Positions 15,924-24,854 of a DNA stretch of 64,000 bases are shown piece after piece. Origin of the DNA: Rhodococcus_G sp042754225 (GTDB lineage Bacteria; Actinomycetota; Actinomycetes; Mycobacteriales; Mycobacteriaceae); NCBI RefSeq assembly GCF_042754225.1, contig NZ_JBHZAH010000004.1:31792-95791 (forward strand), in the 5' to 3' direction. Within the stretch, counting starts at the first letter, position 1. The number at the start of each line of letters is the position of its first letter. Made by a program: the position numbers and the translations under genes. Below the pieces are notes generated by a model. The model was given only the letters and a program-made list of their open reading frames with translations, ran no database searches and was not told the origin of the DNA.

Positions 15924-18900
15924 TCAGCCCAGCAACTCCCGGATGTCCTCGGCCGAGAGCCCCGCGTTGAACGCCCCGCCCTCGTCCACCACGGACGTGA
16001 ACAGTTCCGACTTGCGGGCCTGCAGCGCGAGCACCTTCTCCTCGATGGTGTCCTTGGCGATCAGCCGGTACACCATGACGTTGCGGGTCTGCCCGATCCG
16101 GTGGGTGCGGTCCACCGCCTGCGCCTCGGACGCCGGGTTCCACCACGGGTCGAGCAGGAAGCAGTAGTCGGCCTCGGTGAGGTTCAGGCCGAACCCGCCC
16201 GCCTTGAGGCTGATCAGGAACACCGGAGCGTCCCCGGTCTTGAACTCGCCCAACACCTTCGCGCGGTCCCGGGTGCGCCCGTCGAGGTAGGTGTATCCGA
16301 CGCCCTCGGCGTCCAGCCGCGTCCGGACCCGGTCGAGGAAGCCGGTGAACTGGCTGAACACCAGCGCCCGGTGGCCGCCGTCGATCACGTCCGCCAGCTG
16401 CTCGAGCAGCGCGTCGATCTTCGCCGACCCGACCGACGCGTGCGCCTCGTCGACCAGCGCCGCGTCCAGGCACAGCCGGCGCAGCAGGGTCAGCGACTGC
16501 AGGATGGTGAACCGGTTGGCGTCCACGTCCTCGACGAGGCCGAGGATCTTCTGCCGCTCGCGTTGCATCTGGGTGTCGTAGAGCTGACGGTGCCGCGGCG
16601 TCAGCTCCACCTCGAGCACCTGCTCCTGCTTCGCGGGCAGGTCCGAGGCCACCTGCTCCTTGGTGCGACGCAGGATCAGCGGCTTGATCCGCCGCCGCAG
16701 CCGCGCGAGCAGCTCGGTGTCGCCGCCGGTCTCGATCGGCTTGCGGTAGAACTCGCCGAACTTCGTGGGGTTCGGGAACAGGCCCGGCGCGGCGATCGAC
16801 AGCAGCGACCACAGCTCCATCAGGTTGTTCTCCATCGGCGTGCCGGTGATCGCGACCTTCGTCGGAGCCTCGATCCGCCGCATGCACTGGTACGCCTTGG
16901 ACCGGTGGTTCTTCACGAACTGCGCCTCGTCGAGCAGCAGCATCGACCACCGGTGCGCCGCGTACTCCTCGTCGTCGAGCCGGGCGAGGGTGTACGAGGT
17001 GACCACCACGTCCGCGCCGTCGATCGACTCCGCCAGCGCCGCACCGCGTTTGGTGCCGGTCTCGGACACCGCGACCACATTCAGGTGCGGGGCGAACCGC
17101 GCCGCCTCCGCCGCCCAGTTCGCGACCACCGACGTCGGCGCCACGATCAGCACCGGCGGGTCGGCCGGGTTCTGCTGGCGCGCATGGCAGATCAGCGCCA
17201 GCGACTGCACCGTCTTGCCGAGGCCCATGTCGTCGGCGAGGATGCCGCCGAGCCCGTTGGTCCACAGGAACGCCAGCCAGCGGAAGCCGTCGAGCTGGTA
17301 CGGCCGCAGCGTCGCCCGCAGCGACGCCGGCGCGTCGAGCGTCGACGCCGTCGTCACGTCCAGCAGCCCCTGCACCTGCTCGCGCCACCGGGCGGCCTGC
17401 CGCTCGACCACCCCGAGCGCGGCCAGCTCCTCCCACATCCCGGCCTGGAACCGGCTCAGCCGCAACCGGTCCGGCTCCTGCTCGTGCAGGTCACGGGCCT
17501 CGGTGATGAGCTCGCGCAGCCGCTGCAGCTCCGGTCGGTCCAGCGACAGGTACGCCCCGTCCGGCAGCAGCAGGTGCGACTGGCCCGCGGTGAGCGCGGC
17601 GAACACGTCCCGGAACGGCACCGGGGCGTCCTCGACGCGGACGGTGATCGACAGGTCGAACCAGTCGCCGTCGTCGGTGGCCTCGGTGCCGACCCCGATC
17701 TGCACGCTCTCGCCGGCGTCCCGGTAGTCGGCGGCGGTGCCCTTGACCCGGACCTCGACGTCGCCGCGCGCGTCCAGCAGCGGCAGCAGCTCGGTGGTGA
17801 CCCGCGCGGTGTCGAGCCCGTCGAGGTGCACCCGCGCCAGCAGCGTCCCGCCGGGCCCGAGCAGCCGGTACTTCTCCAGCGGCAGGTCGAGTCCGGCGAG
17901 CAGGGCGCGTTCGCGGCCGGCGTCGCGGAAGGACTCGTCGCCCGCGCGCAGCTCCACCGCCCGCTCGGCGCCGCCGACGGCGTACCGATACCGCCAGTGC
18001 AGCGCGACCCGGTGCCCGGCCGCGTACGCGACGTGCAGCAGCAGCGTCGGGCCCTCGATGGTCGGCGCGGTGAACGACCCGTCGGTCGAGCGGACCGTCG
18101 CGGACCGCTGCAGCCGCGGGTAGTACTCGGCGGAGAAGCGGTCCACGTCCCGCGCCGGCACGACGATCGAGGCGTTGCCGACCACCAGTTCCTGCATCGC
18201 CCGCGGCGCCGTCCCGGACAGCCGGGCGATCCGGAACGGCCACTCCGCGGGGTTGGCGCCGCGCGGGTCGCCGGGGCGCAGGTAGAGCACCCCGTGCGCC
18301 TCCTCGCCGAGGAAGCCGAGCACGGTCACCGGCTGTTCGGAGTCGTCGGTGCGCACGGTGGGGGTGACCTCGAGGTCGCCGCGGGACTGGTCGACGTCCA
18401 CGCAGAGTTCGGCGGCCGCGGGGGTGGGGAGGGCGCCCATGCCCTTGCGGCCGTAGAGCAGTTCGACGCCCGCGTCGGCGGCCTCGTCGAGCAGCGTCCA
18501 CAGCCGCGGGCTGCTGACGGTGGTGAGGTCGAGGTCCTTCTCGCCGGACCCGTAGGTGCGCCGGGCGCGCCCGGCGGCCTGGTGCGTGGCGTGCAGCTCG
18601 GACAGCACGTCGCGGTGCGCGGGCAGCACGTCGGTCATGTGCGGCAGGCCCGACCACGTCATGTTCGCGTTGGCCCAGCCGGACCGGCCGGGCCGGGCCA
18701 GCCGGGCGCTCAGCCGCCAGAACTGCGAGCGGGGGCCGGGGGTGAGGGTGAGCTGCACCGCGAGCGGGACCGTCCCGGCGGGCCGGTCTGTGCCGCCGAG
18801 CGCCGCACCGAGCAGGTCCTCCCAGGACGGGGGAGCCGGTTCGGCGGTGTCCGACTGGTCGAGGAGCGCGACCGTCACCGCGACCGCGTGCTTGCAGTTG

Positions 18901-19148
18901 AGCCGGACCGGGCAGCTGCACTCGCCGCGGGTGAACTCGAGCCGGTCGGTGTGCGGGGCGAACGACACGCTGGTGCGGTACAACTCGGTGCCGTCCACCA
19001 GGCCCACCGCGCGGCGCTCGGCGGCGATCCAGTCCAGCTCGAGCACCGACCCGGCGCGGGCGTAGCGCACGCCGCGGTCGTAGGTGGTCTGCCCGACCGC
19101 CCGCACCAGGGTGGAGAGGGTGTGGTCGTGGTCGGAGGGGAACGGCAT
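15924..19148 (-). CDS. SNF2-family helicase with SWIM zinc finger
   Basis: The 1074-residue protein has a SWIM zinc site at residues 77-87 (ECSCPVRLNCKHA) and a long middle region of roughly 500 residues. The SNF2 ATPase follows: Walker A in LADDMGLGKTVQ near 641, DEAQ in LLLDEAQFVKN near 738, and the helicase C lobe ending in DRTHRIGQTRNVMVYRLI near 1016. Such proteins move along double-stranded DNA and remodel or clear bound proteins; bacterial SWIM/SNF2 proteins are thought to act in DNA repair or polymerase recycling. It is a single gene, divergent from the patatin gene. Confidence 0.92.
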   Translation of the reverse strand: MPFPSDHDHTLSTLVRAVGQTTYDRGVRYARAGSVLELDWIAAERRAVGLVDGTELYRTSVSFAPHTDRLEFTRGECSCPVRLNCKHAVAVTVALLDQSDTAEPAPPSWEDLLGAALGGTDRPAGTVPLAVQLTLTPGPRSQFWRLSARLARPGRSGWANANMTWSGLPHMTDVLPAHRDVLSELHATHQAAGRARRTYGSGEKDLDLTTVSSPRLWTLLDEAADAGVELLYGRKGMGALPTPAAAELCVDVDQSRGDLEVTPTVRTDDSEQPVTVLGFLGEEAHGVLYLRPGDPRGANPAEWPFRIARLSGTAPRAMQELVVGNASIVVPARDVDRFSAEYYPRLQRSATVRSTDGSFTAPTIEGPTLLLHVAYAAGHRVALHWRYRYAVGGAERAVELRAGDESFRDAGRERALLAGLDLPLEKYRLLGPGGTLLARVHLDGLDTARVTTELLPLLDARGDVEVRVKGTAADYRDAGESVQIGVGTEATDDGDWFDLSITVRVEDAPVPFRDVFAALTAGQSHLLLPDGAYLSLDRPELQRLRELITEARDLHEQEPDRLRLSRFQAGMWEELAALGVVERQAARWREQVQGLLDVTTASTLDAPASLRATLRPYQLDGFRWLAFLWTNGLGGILADDMGLGKTVQSLALICHARQQNPADPPVLIVAPTSVVANWAAEAARFAPHLNVVAVSETGTKRGAALAESIDGADVVVTSYTLARLDDEEYAAHRWSMLLLDEAQFVKNHRSKAYQCMRRIEAPTKVAITGTPMENNLMELWSLLSIAAPGLFPNPTKFGEFYRKPIETGGDTELLARLRRRIKPLILRRTKEQVASDLPAKQEQVLEVELTPRHRQLYDTQMQRERQKILGLVEDVDANRFTILQSLTLLRRLCLDAALVDEAHASVGSAKIDALLEQLADVIDGGHRALVFSQFTGFLDRVRTRLDAEGVGYTYLDGRTRDRAKVLGEFKTGDAPVFLISLKAGGFGLNLTEADYCFLLDPWWNPASEAQAVDRTHRIGQTRNVMVYRLIAKDTIEEKVLALQARKSELFTSVVDEGGAFNAGLSAEDIRELLG

Positions 19149-19283
19149 GCGTCGACGGTAGCCGGTGGCGGCGACGGTGCAGGTCGCGTGCTCGGCGAAC
19201 GTCTGTTCGCGTCCCTTGTCGTCGAGCCGGTGGGGAGTAACGTCGCCCGAGGAGAAGCACGCGTACGTCGATGGGGGCGGGTC

Positions 19284-20426
19284 GTGGCTGAACGGATCGG
19301 GCTGGTCGTGGCGGGAGCGGGCGCGCGGGGCGCGTTCGAGGCCGGGGCGATGGCGTCGCTGCTGGAACGGATGGCCGAGGACGGCACCCCGCCGTCGATC
19401 CTGGTCGGCACCAGCGCGGGCGCCCTGAACGTGGTCGGGCTGGGCGGATTCTCAGACCGGGGACTCCCTGCGGCGGCCGAGAACGTCGTCGGCATGTGGG
19501 GTTCGATCGAGCTGGACGACGTCGTCGAACCGGTGAACAGCGTCGTCGGCAGCGGGCTGCGCTACCTGGGGCAACTCGCCGGACTGCCGGTGCGGCTGCC
19601 GAGCCTGCTCGACACCGAGCGGTTGCGGGAGACGCTGTCGGCCCGGCTGCCGTGGGACATGCTGCACGAGAACATCGCCGCGGGACGGGTCGACGCCGTC
19701 GCGGTGGCCGCGACGTCCGTGGCGACGCGCGGGACGGTCGTGTTCGTGGAGAAGCATCCGTCCGTGCCCCTCCCGCCGCACGACTCACACCGCAACATCA
19801 CCTACGTGGAGACCGAACTCGGGGTCGACCACGTGCGCGCGTCCGCCGCCGTGCCGGGGCTCTTCCGCCCAGTGCACGTCAGCGAGCCGTCGGACTGGTC
19901 CGGCTGGTACGTCGACGGCGGGTTGCTGCTGAACACGCCTCTCAAGCCCGCGATCGCCTTCGGTGCGGACCGGTTGGGCGTCGTCGCGACGCACCCCCGG
20001 ACCTGGCCGACCGGGCTGCCGTCCGACCAGCTCACCCACACCGGGAAACCGGACGTGTTCGGGGCCGCGGCGCTCGCCCTGCGCGCCATGCTCGCCGACC
20101 GCATGATCGAGGATCTGCATGCGATCGAACGCCGCAACACACGTGCGCACCCGTACCCGAGGAAGCCCTACCGGATCGGCTTCACCTTCGCCGGCCCGTC
20201 CCCGGACCGGGCCGGCGACATCGCCGCGCTCGCGGACGAGGTCTTCCGCGACGAGTTCGAGGGCCTGCGATGCGGGCGGGACCCGTCGCTGTGGGCGCTG
20301 GCTCGGCTGATCGGGGGCGAGGCGGCGGACCGGGGCGATCTGCTCAGCTTCCTGTTCTTCGACCCCGCCTTCACCCGGCGGGCGGCGGAGCTGGGGCGCG
20401 CCGTCGACCTGGTCGAATCGGGTTAG
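19284..20426 (+). CDS. Patatin-like phospholipase
   Basis: The 380-residue protein has the patatin nucleophile elbow GTSAG near residue 40 and the second member of the Ser-Asp dyad as DGG in WYVDGGLLLNTPL near residue 212. The oxyanion loop is GAGARGAFEAG rather than the usual GGGxRG. Such enzymes release fatty acids from phospholipids. No signal peptide is visible, so it acts from the cytosol or is peripheral. The GTG at 19284 follows GGGGGCGGG. The C-terminal third is charged and not assigned. Confidence 0.85.
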   Translation: MAERIGLVVAGAGARGAFEAGAMASLLERMAEDGTPPSILVGTSAGALNVVGLGGFSDRGLPAAAENVVGMWGSIELDDVVEPVNSVVGSGLRYLGQLAGLPVRLPSLLDTERLRETLSARLPWDMLHENIAAGRVDAVAVAATSVATRGTVVFVEKHPSVPLPPHDSHRNITYVETELGVDHVRASAAVPGLFRPVHVSEPSDWSGWYVDGGLLLNTPLKPAIAFGADRLGVVATHPRTWPTGLPSDQLTHTGKPDVFGAAALALRAMLADRMIEDLHAIERRNTRAHPYPRKPYRIGFTFAGPSPDRAGDIAALADEVFRDEFEGLRCGRDPSLWALARLIGGEAADRGDLLSFLFFDPAFTRRAAELGRAVDLVESG

Positions 20427-20461
20427 GAACGCTCTATTCCGGCTTCGCTGCGTTCACCGAG

Positions 20462-21415
20462 TCAGCCGATCGCGACCGGGTGGTAGTACAGCGCGGTGTC
20501 GGTCTCCTCGACCCGGACGTCGACGGTGTCGCCGACCTCGAGGTAGTCGTTGACGTTGATCCGGGCGCTCGACCCGACGATCCGGCGGACCGAACGCGCG
20601 GGGATCAGGCCCTGCCTGCCGTCCGCGCCGACGGCGAGGGCGTACCGCGGCCCGGTGCGGGTGATCCGCGCGTAGACCGTCGGCTCGTCCGACCCGTTCG
20701 CCGGCGTGCCGTCCGGGCCGGCGTCGAGTTGCGCGGTCTGCCGGTCGAGTTCGGCCGCGAGCAGGTCCGCCATGGTGTCCACGTTGTCCAGGAGCTCGGC
20801 CATCTGCCGGGCCACGTCCTGGTGAAACTTGTTGGGTTTCAAGGCCTTACCGGGCTTGTACATGTCCTCGTGGGTGAGCTCGCCCCACGCGTCCTGCAGC
20901 AGCGTCTTCACCTGCACCTCGACCTTGACGCCCAGGTCGCCCTCGTGGGTGGCGACCTTGACCAGCAGGATCGCGTGGTACGCCCGGTAGCCGCTGTCCT
21001 TCGGGTGGGTGACGTAGTCGTTGGGGGGCACCGCGAGGCGCACCGAGCAGGCCGGCGAGGTGCAGGCCTCGTTCAGTTTCACGGTGAACGCGGCGAGGTC
21101 CCGCGGCGTCTTGCACAGCACCTTGATGCCGATCAGGTCGTGCAGCGACTCCGCGATGTCGTCGGGTGTGGTGGGGCGCTTGATCTTTCCCTCGGCGACC
21201 TGGCGGCGGATCTTGTCGGTGGTGCGCTGACGATCCTTGATCCGCGCCGTCCTGGCATTCAGCCGGTCGCGGTCGAGGTCCTCGAGCACGTCGTCGGCGA
21301 GCGTCTCGAGGAACGTCTGCGCGGTGACCAGCGCTGCGGCCCACGCGCGTTCGTGCAGGTCGTAGAGCTCGTTGACCAGCGTCTCGACATTGTCGGGCTT
21401 CTTCCGGGTGCGCAT
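20462..21415 (-). CDS. RelA/SpoT-type synthetase domain with C-terminal S1-like domain
   Basis: Residues 50-190 carry the (p)ppGpp-synthetase core: DLIGIKVL near 93, GYRAYHAIL at 142-150, VEVQVKT at 165-171 and DAWGELTHE at 175-183. There is no HD hydrolase domain and no TGS or ACT region, so this is a small-alarmone-synthetase type. Residues 245-317 form a beta-rich segment (YARITRTGPRYALAVG, LIPARSVRRIVG, VGDTVDVRVEE) that looks like an S1/OB fold. It may make alarmones or pyrophosphorylate another target such as tRNA; some family members are toxins. It lies 48 bases after a TY-Chap-like gene on the same strand, which suggests a functional pair. Confidence 0.82.
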   Translation of the reverse strand: MRTRKKPDNVETLVNELYDLHERAWAAALVTAQTFLETLADDVLEDLDRDRLNARTARIKDRQRTTDKIRRQVAEGKIKRPTTPDDIAESLHDLIGIKVLCKTPRDLAAFTVKLNEACTSPACSVRLAVPPNDYVTHPKDSGYRAYHAILLVKVATHEGDLGVKVEVQVKTLLQDAWGELTHEDMYKPGKALKPNKFHQDVARQMAELLDNVDTMADLLAAELDRQTAQLDAGPDGTPANGSDEPTVYARITRTGPRYALAVGADGRQGLIPARSVRRIVGSSARINVNDYLEVGDTVDVRVEETDTALYYHPVAIG

Positions 21416-21463
21416 GTGTTCCTTGTCCGTGCTCCCCGCTCGGTGCGGGTGAGCGGGGGTGGG

Positions 21464-22522
21464 TCAGTTCGGCTCGTCGAAGAGGGTCTGCTCGCCGGGG
21501 TCGGTGAACAGTTCCATCTGTCGTACCGGTTTCGTCGTCGGCGGGGTGGTCAGCTCGCCATGGTCGACCTCCATCGGCGCCGGGTCCGGCTCGGGGACGC
21601 CCTCGAGGCGCCCGCCGAACCGGTCCGCGAACGCGTCGTCGACGGTCCGAGCGAACGCGAAGAGCTGCTCGAGCATGTCGATCAGGTGCTGCGGGACATA
21701 CGGATTCGCGAGCACCGACGCCCACGCCTCCACCCGGTCGGTGGACAGCGTGAACTTCAGGTGCGGCCAGCGGCGGTTCAGGTCGGAGATCAATTCGCTC
21801 GCCCGGGTCCGGTCGCTGACGTCGCAGACCAGCGGCACCCGCACCTGTACCTCGCCGCCGTCGAGGTGCGGGCCGACGAACCCGACCACCCGCCCGAGCG
21901 CGAGCAGGAAGTCGCTGTGGCCGTCGTCGCCGGGCGGCTCGTCGAACAGTCGCGCCAGGGTCAGCGCGACGAGCTCGTAGAGGTGTTCCTCGTCGCGCGG
22001 CACCACCGCCGCGCTCAGATCCAGCTCGAACACGTCCTCGTCGTCGAGGCCGACCGGTTCGATCGCCATCGCCTCGATGGTGCCGACCGCCTCGATCCGC
22101 AGGAAGCTCGGGTGCGGCACGCTCCACGTCTCGCGGAACACCGTGACCGCCATCGCGGCGAGCTGGTCGGCCCAGTTCGCCGGCTTGTCGACGAAGAACG
22201 CGGGCGACCCGGCGTCCGGCTCGTCGTCGGGCTGACGGGTCGGCCGGTGCCAGCCCAGCTCGACCAGCCGGTCCTCGTCCACGGCCGACAGTCGATGTCG
22301 CGGGTCGAGGTAGGCGTTCGACGGCACCTCGCAGCGCACCTCGCCGGCTCCCCAGGCCAGGAACTGCACGCACGGCACGAAACCCTCGACCGACGACTCC
22401 TCGCCCAGCTCCAGCGCGAGCAGGTCGTCCTCGCGCATGGCGGCGATGATGTCGGCAAGCCGCACCTGGAACTCGGTCCAGGCGCGCTCGACGCTGGTGT
22501 CGAACCCTTCGAACCCGGCCAT
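21464..22522 (-). CDS. YbjN/TY-Chap-like protein
   Basis: The 352-residue protein has no signal peptide or membrane segment. Its middle (about residues 90-300) resembles the three-part T3SS-chaperone/YbjN-like fold named TY-Chap, with LTLARLFDEP, DLNRRWPHLKFTL and EAWASVLANPYVPQHLI. Such domains bind peptides or partner proteins, often beside toxins or signalling enzymes. The end is acidic. It is read just before the RelA/SpoT-type gene and may control it, for example as an antitoxin or sensor. The fold call is from remembered motifs and is moderate. Confidence 0.55.
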   Translation of the reverse strand: MAGFEGFDTSVERAWTEFQVRLADIIAAMREDDLLALELGEESSVEGFVPCVQFLAWGAGEVRCEVPSNAYLDPRHRLSAVDEDRLVELGWHRPTRQPDDEPDAGSPAFFVDKPANWADQLAAMAVTVFRETWSVPHPSFLRIEAVGTIEAMAIEPVGLDDEDVFELDLSAAVVPRDEEHLYELVALTLARLFDEPPGDDGHSDFLLALGRVVGFVGPHLDGGEVQVRVPLVCDVSDRTRASELISDLNRRWPHLKFTLSTDRVEAWASVLANPYVPQHLIDMLEQLFAFARTVDDAFADRFGGRLEGVPEPDPAPMEVDHGELTTPPTTKPVRQMELFTDPGEQTLFDEPN

Positions 22523-22860
22523 GATTCCCCCTCATGTCTCGCGTCACGTGCCGACCGCCGATCTGCTTGACGTGCCGACAAGACAACGCTAGCGCGGACC
22601 TCGGACAGATTGCCGGAGGCGGCGCGGACGGTCGGCGTCGGTGTGGCGAGTCGAACTCGGGCGGGGTGTGGCGGGTGTTGCCGGTGAGGCTGGAGGGCCG
22701 CGTGATCCCGGTGAACGTGCAGGTGGCGGGGTGATTTCGTTTCCCGCTGACGTGATTGGCTGCGTCGCGAGCGTGCAGTGGCATCGAAACGTCGGGAACG
22801 GCGCGGGCGGGCGCTGCGTCTGTTTAGGTGGATCGGTCTGGAATCTCGAGGGGGTGTCGG
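22523..22860. promoter_or_regulatory. Divergent intergenic region with a 10-bp direct repeat
   Basis: The stretch separates the leftward TY-Chap gene from the rightward lipoprotein gene. ACGTGCCGAC occurs twice, at 22546-22555 and 22570-22579, 24 bases apart and shortly upstream of the TY-Chap start, so it may be a regulator site. The right end (from 22813) is the first copy of the upstream part of the tandem duplication. Confidence 0.35.
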
Positions 22861-23388
22861 GTGCGGGGGATGCTCGTGATCGGGGTCGTCGGCGCCGGCC
22901 TGCTGTTGGCCGGGTGCGGATCGGGGGAGACGGATGGCAAGGCCGATGCGGCCGGGGCGGCGGGGGAGCCGGTGTTCAGCCCGTGTGACGACATTCCTGA
23001 TGATGCGGTGACTGCGATCGGTGTGGATCCCGCGACCCAATCGCGCGACATTCTCGGGGTCAAACAACCAGGCTGGAACATTTGTGGTTGGAGTGGACAG
23101 CGGTATTCGGTGAGCGTCTTCGCAACCAACTACAAGCTTCAGGATGTTCGGTCGAACAGTAAGAACGAGGAGTTCGCCGACGTCGTTCTCGGCGGGCGAG
23201 TGGGCGTCCAGTATCGGGATGTCGCGGACTCGAGCCGTGAGAACTGCGACGTAGCCGTCGAGTCCGGCGGCGGAGCTGTGCTGGTTTCGGTCGGGTTCCA
23301 CGTGCTGACTAAGCCAAGAGATGCTCAGGAGCCGTGTGACGTCGCCGTGCAAACTGCTCGAACACTCCTGCCCGTGATACCCGAGTGA
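22861..23388 (+). CDS. DUF3558-family lipoprotein, copy 1
   Basis: The 175-residue product starts MLVIGVVGAGLLLAGC after two codons, a lipoprotein signal with lipobox LLAGC. The mature part has the DUF3558 pattern: FSPCDDIPDDAVTAIGVDP, GVKQPGWNICGW and a late CDVAVQTAR, with four Cys likely to form disulfides. It should sit on the outer face of the membrane. GTG at 22861 follows GAGGGGG. The next gene encodes a small helical protein, and the same pair is repeated downstream. Role unknown; DUF3558 proteins often sit near type VII substrates. Confidence 0.85.
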   Translation: MRGMLVIGVVGAGLLLAGCGSGETDGKADAAGAAGEPVFSPCDDIPDDAVTAIGVDPATQSRDILGVKQPGWNICGWSGQRYSVSVFATNYKLQDVRSNSKNEEFADVVLGGRVGVQYRDVADSSRENCDVAVESGGGAVLVSVGFHVLTKPRDAQEPCDVAVQTARTLLPVIPE

Positions 23389-23421
23389 TCCTCAGGTCGA
23401 TCGAGAGAAAGGTGCGGGGCT

Positions 23422-23808
23422 ATTTCCGAAGGTAAGGAAACGAATTGGGCATCAGTCGGATCCAGCGTTGATGCGGGTCAGCTGTATCTTGCTCCCGAGG
23501 TGGCAGCGGGGTGTGCAGTCCGTTGCGGTGAGCTGGTGGCTGAATTGAATGGCCTGCGCGATCGTGCGCGAGAGCTTGCAAAGGTCGAGGGATTCGGTTC
23601 CCGACTGCGAAGTGGAATCGCGCTCGCAACCAAGTTCGAAAAGAAGGCAACCGGCGGCGACTACCCGCTGGACCGCGCAATTGCTGACCACATCGAAGTC
23701 GTCCAGCAGATGCAGAACGTCTTCGAGCAGATCGAGGGGAAGTACTCGTCGGCAGAGGAGTTGGGAAAGAGGGGGATCACCGCCGCTGGCGCCCCGTTGT
23801 CGGGATAA
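23422..23808 (+). CDS. Small helical WXG-like protein, copy 1, likely ATT start
   Basis: About 128 residues, mostly helical, with NWASVGSSVDAGQLYL, CAVRCGELVAELNGLRDRAR, FEKKATGGDYPLDRAIADHI and VVQQMQNVFEQIEGKY. It resembles ESX-type substrate proteins. No ATG, GTG or TTG starts the frame early enough to match the paralogue at 24458. An ATT at 23422, nine bases after AAAGG, aligns exactly: the paralogue reads MAGNEKPQW and this one [I/M]SEGKETNW, the same nine positions. A GTG at 23500 is the alternative but would lose 26 conserved residues. The pair with the lipoprotein suggests export or surface action; this is inference. Confidence 0.6.
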   Translation: MSEGKETNWASVGSSVDAGQLYLAPEVAAGCAVRCGELVAELNGLRDRARELAKVEGFGSRLRSGIALATKFEKKATGGDYPLDRAIADHIEVVQQMQNVFEQIEGKYSSAEELGKRGITAAGAPLSG

Positions 23809-23888
23809 ACCCGTGTGCCGGCGGAACCGGTCAGGACCTCGCTGCGTCTGTCTGAGTGAATCATCCGAATCTTGTGAGGGGGCGTCGG

Positions 23889-24413
23889 GTGCGCGGGAGG
23901 GTCGTGGTCGGTGCGGTCGGCGCTGCCTTGCTGTTGGCGGGCTGCGGTTTGGGGTCGGTGGATGGCGAGGCTGATGCCGCGGGCGTCTCGGCGGGGGAGC
24001 CGACGTTCAGTCCGTGCGACGACATTCCCGACGAGGCGTTGCGGGCGACCGGGGTGGATCCGGCAACGGAATCGCGAGACATTGTCGGGGTCAAGCAGCC
24101 GGGCTGGAACATCTGCCGGTGGGACGGAACCGGATACACGATGGAGGTCTTCGCAACCGTCCACACCTTCGAGGAAGTCCGCTCCAACCCGCGGAATACC
24201 AACTTTCAGCCTCAGCAAGTTGGAAATCGCGACGCTGTGTCGTACCAAGAGGTATCCGATCACAGACGTGAAAGCTGCGATGTCGCAGTCCGCAGTGGAG
24301 GCGGCGCGGTACTCGTCCGGGCCAATCTGCACACGGCGGACCCGTCGCCGGAGGATCGGTGCGCGATCGCCCTCCGAACGGCGCGCCAGTTGGAGTCGTA
24401 TGTCCCGCGATGA
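23889..24413 (+). CDS. DUF3558-family lipoprotein, copy 2
   Basis: This 174-residue paralogue of the first lipoprotein has lipobox LLAGC and the same DUF3558 marks: FSPCDDIPDEALRATGVDP, GVKQPGWNICRW and SCDVAVRSGGGAVLV. Long identical strings show common origin, while the outer half has changed (FEEVRSNPRNTNFQPQ). GTG at 23889 follows GAGGGGG. Its stop lies 44 bases before the second helical-protein start; an ATG at 24410 overlapping its stop could also be used, giving a longer downstream protein. Confidence 0.85.
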   Translation: MRGRVVVGAVGAALLLAGCGLGSVDGEADAAGVSAGEPTFSPCDDIPDEALRATGVDPATESRDIVGVKQPGWNICRWDGTGYTMEVFATVHTFEEVRSNPRNTNFQPQQVGNRDAVSYQEVSDHRRESCDVAVRSGGGAVLVRANLHTADPSPEDRCAIALRTARQLESYVPR

Positions 24414-24457
24414 CCGTGTTGCCTGGGATGAGTTCGTCGTCCGTGAATGGGGAGCGA

Positions 24458-24853
24458 ATGGCAGGCAATGAGAAACCGCAATGGGACTCTCTCGCCACGG
24501 ATGCGGCGACGGGTCACCTCTCCGTGGACCGAGAAACGGCCAATTGCTGCGCACAGCGTTGCTCTGAGCTCTCGACAGAGCTGGAGCAGATCAAGATTCT
24601 CGCGAGAGGTCTGTCGAGCGTGAACGGATTCGGCACTCTGCTCCCATCCGGCGTCACCCTCACGTCCAAATTCGAGAAGAAGGCCGCTGGCGGCGACTAC
24701 TCGCTCGACCAGGCAATCGCGGACCACATCACAACCGTTGAACAAATGCAGCGCGTGTTCGACGAAATCGAGGCCAGGTACGGGGCTGCCGACACCGCGG
24801 CCACACGGGGGATCGAATCGTCCGGCGCAGGTCTGACCGACAGGGGGAACTGA
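24458..24853 (+). CDS. Small helical WXG-like protein, copy 2
   Basis: The 131-residue product parallels the protein at 23422: QWDSLATDAATGHLSV, CAQRCSELSTELEQIKILAR, FEKKAAGGDYSLDQAIADHI and VEQMQRVFDEIEARYG. The ATG at 24458 has GGGGAG in place and is supported by the match to copy 1. Its stop is one base before the ATG of the next gene, so it is translated with the PPE/WXG-like protein, as is common for type VII substrate pairs. It has no signal peptide. Confidence 0.8.
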   Translation: MAGNEKPQWDSLATDAATGHLSVDRETANCCAQRCSELSTELEQIKILARGLSSVNGFGTLLPSGVTLTSKFEKKAAGGDYSLDQAIADHITTVEQMQRVFDEIEARYGAADTAATRGIESSGAGLTDRGN

Positions 24854-24854
24854 C

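Larger units (their letters stand above)
22813..24853 (+). repeat. Tandem duplication of a lipoprotein/helical-protein gene pair
   Basis: Two units of about 1 kb follow each other, starting at GCTGCGTCTG (22813 and 23841; offset 1028 bases). Each holds an upstream stretch, a DUF3558 lipoprotein gene and a small helical-protein gene. Upstream DNA matches closely as far as the lipoprotein start (GAGGGGG, a few bases, GTGCG in both). The proteins share order and motifs but have diverged, so the duplication is old and kept. Confidence 0.85.

Noticed and set aside
15774..19283. Long rightward open frame before the patatin gene
   Set aside because: It is antisense to the SNF2 helicase; the real patatin start is the GTG at 19284.
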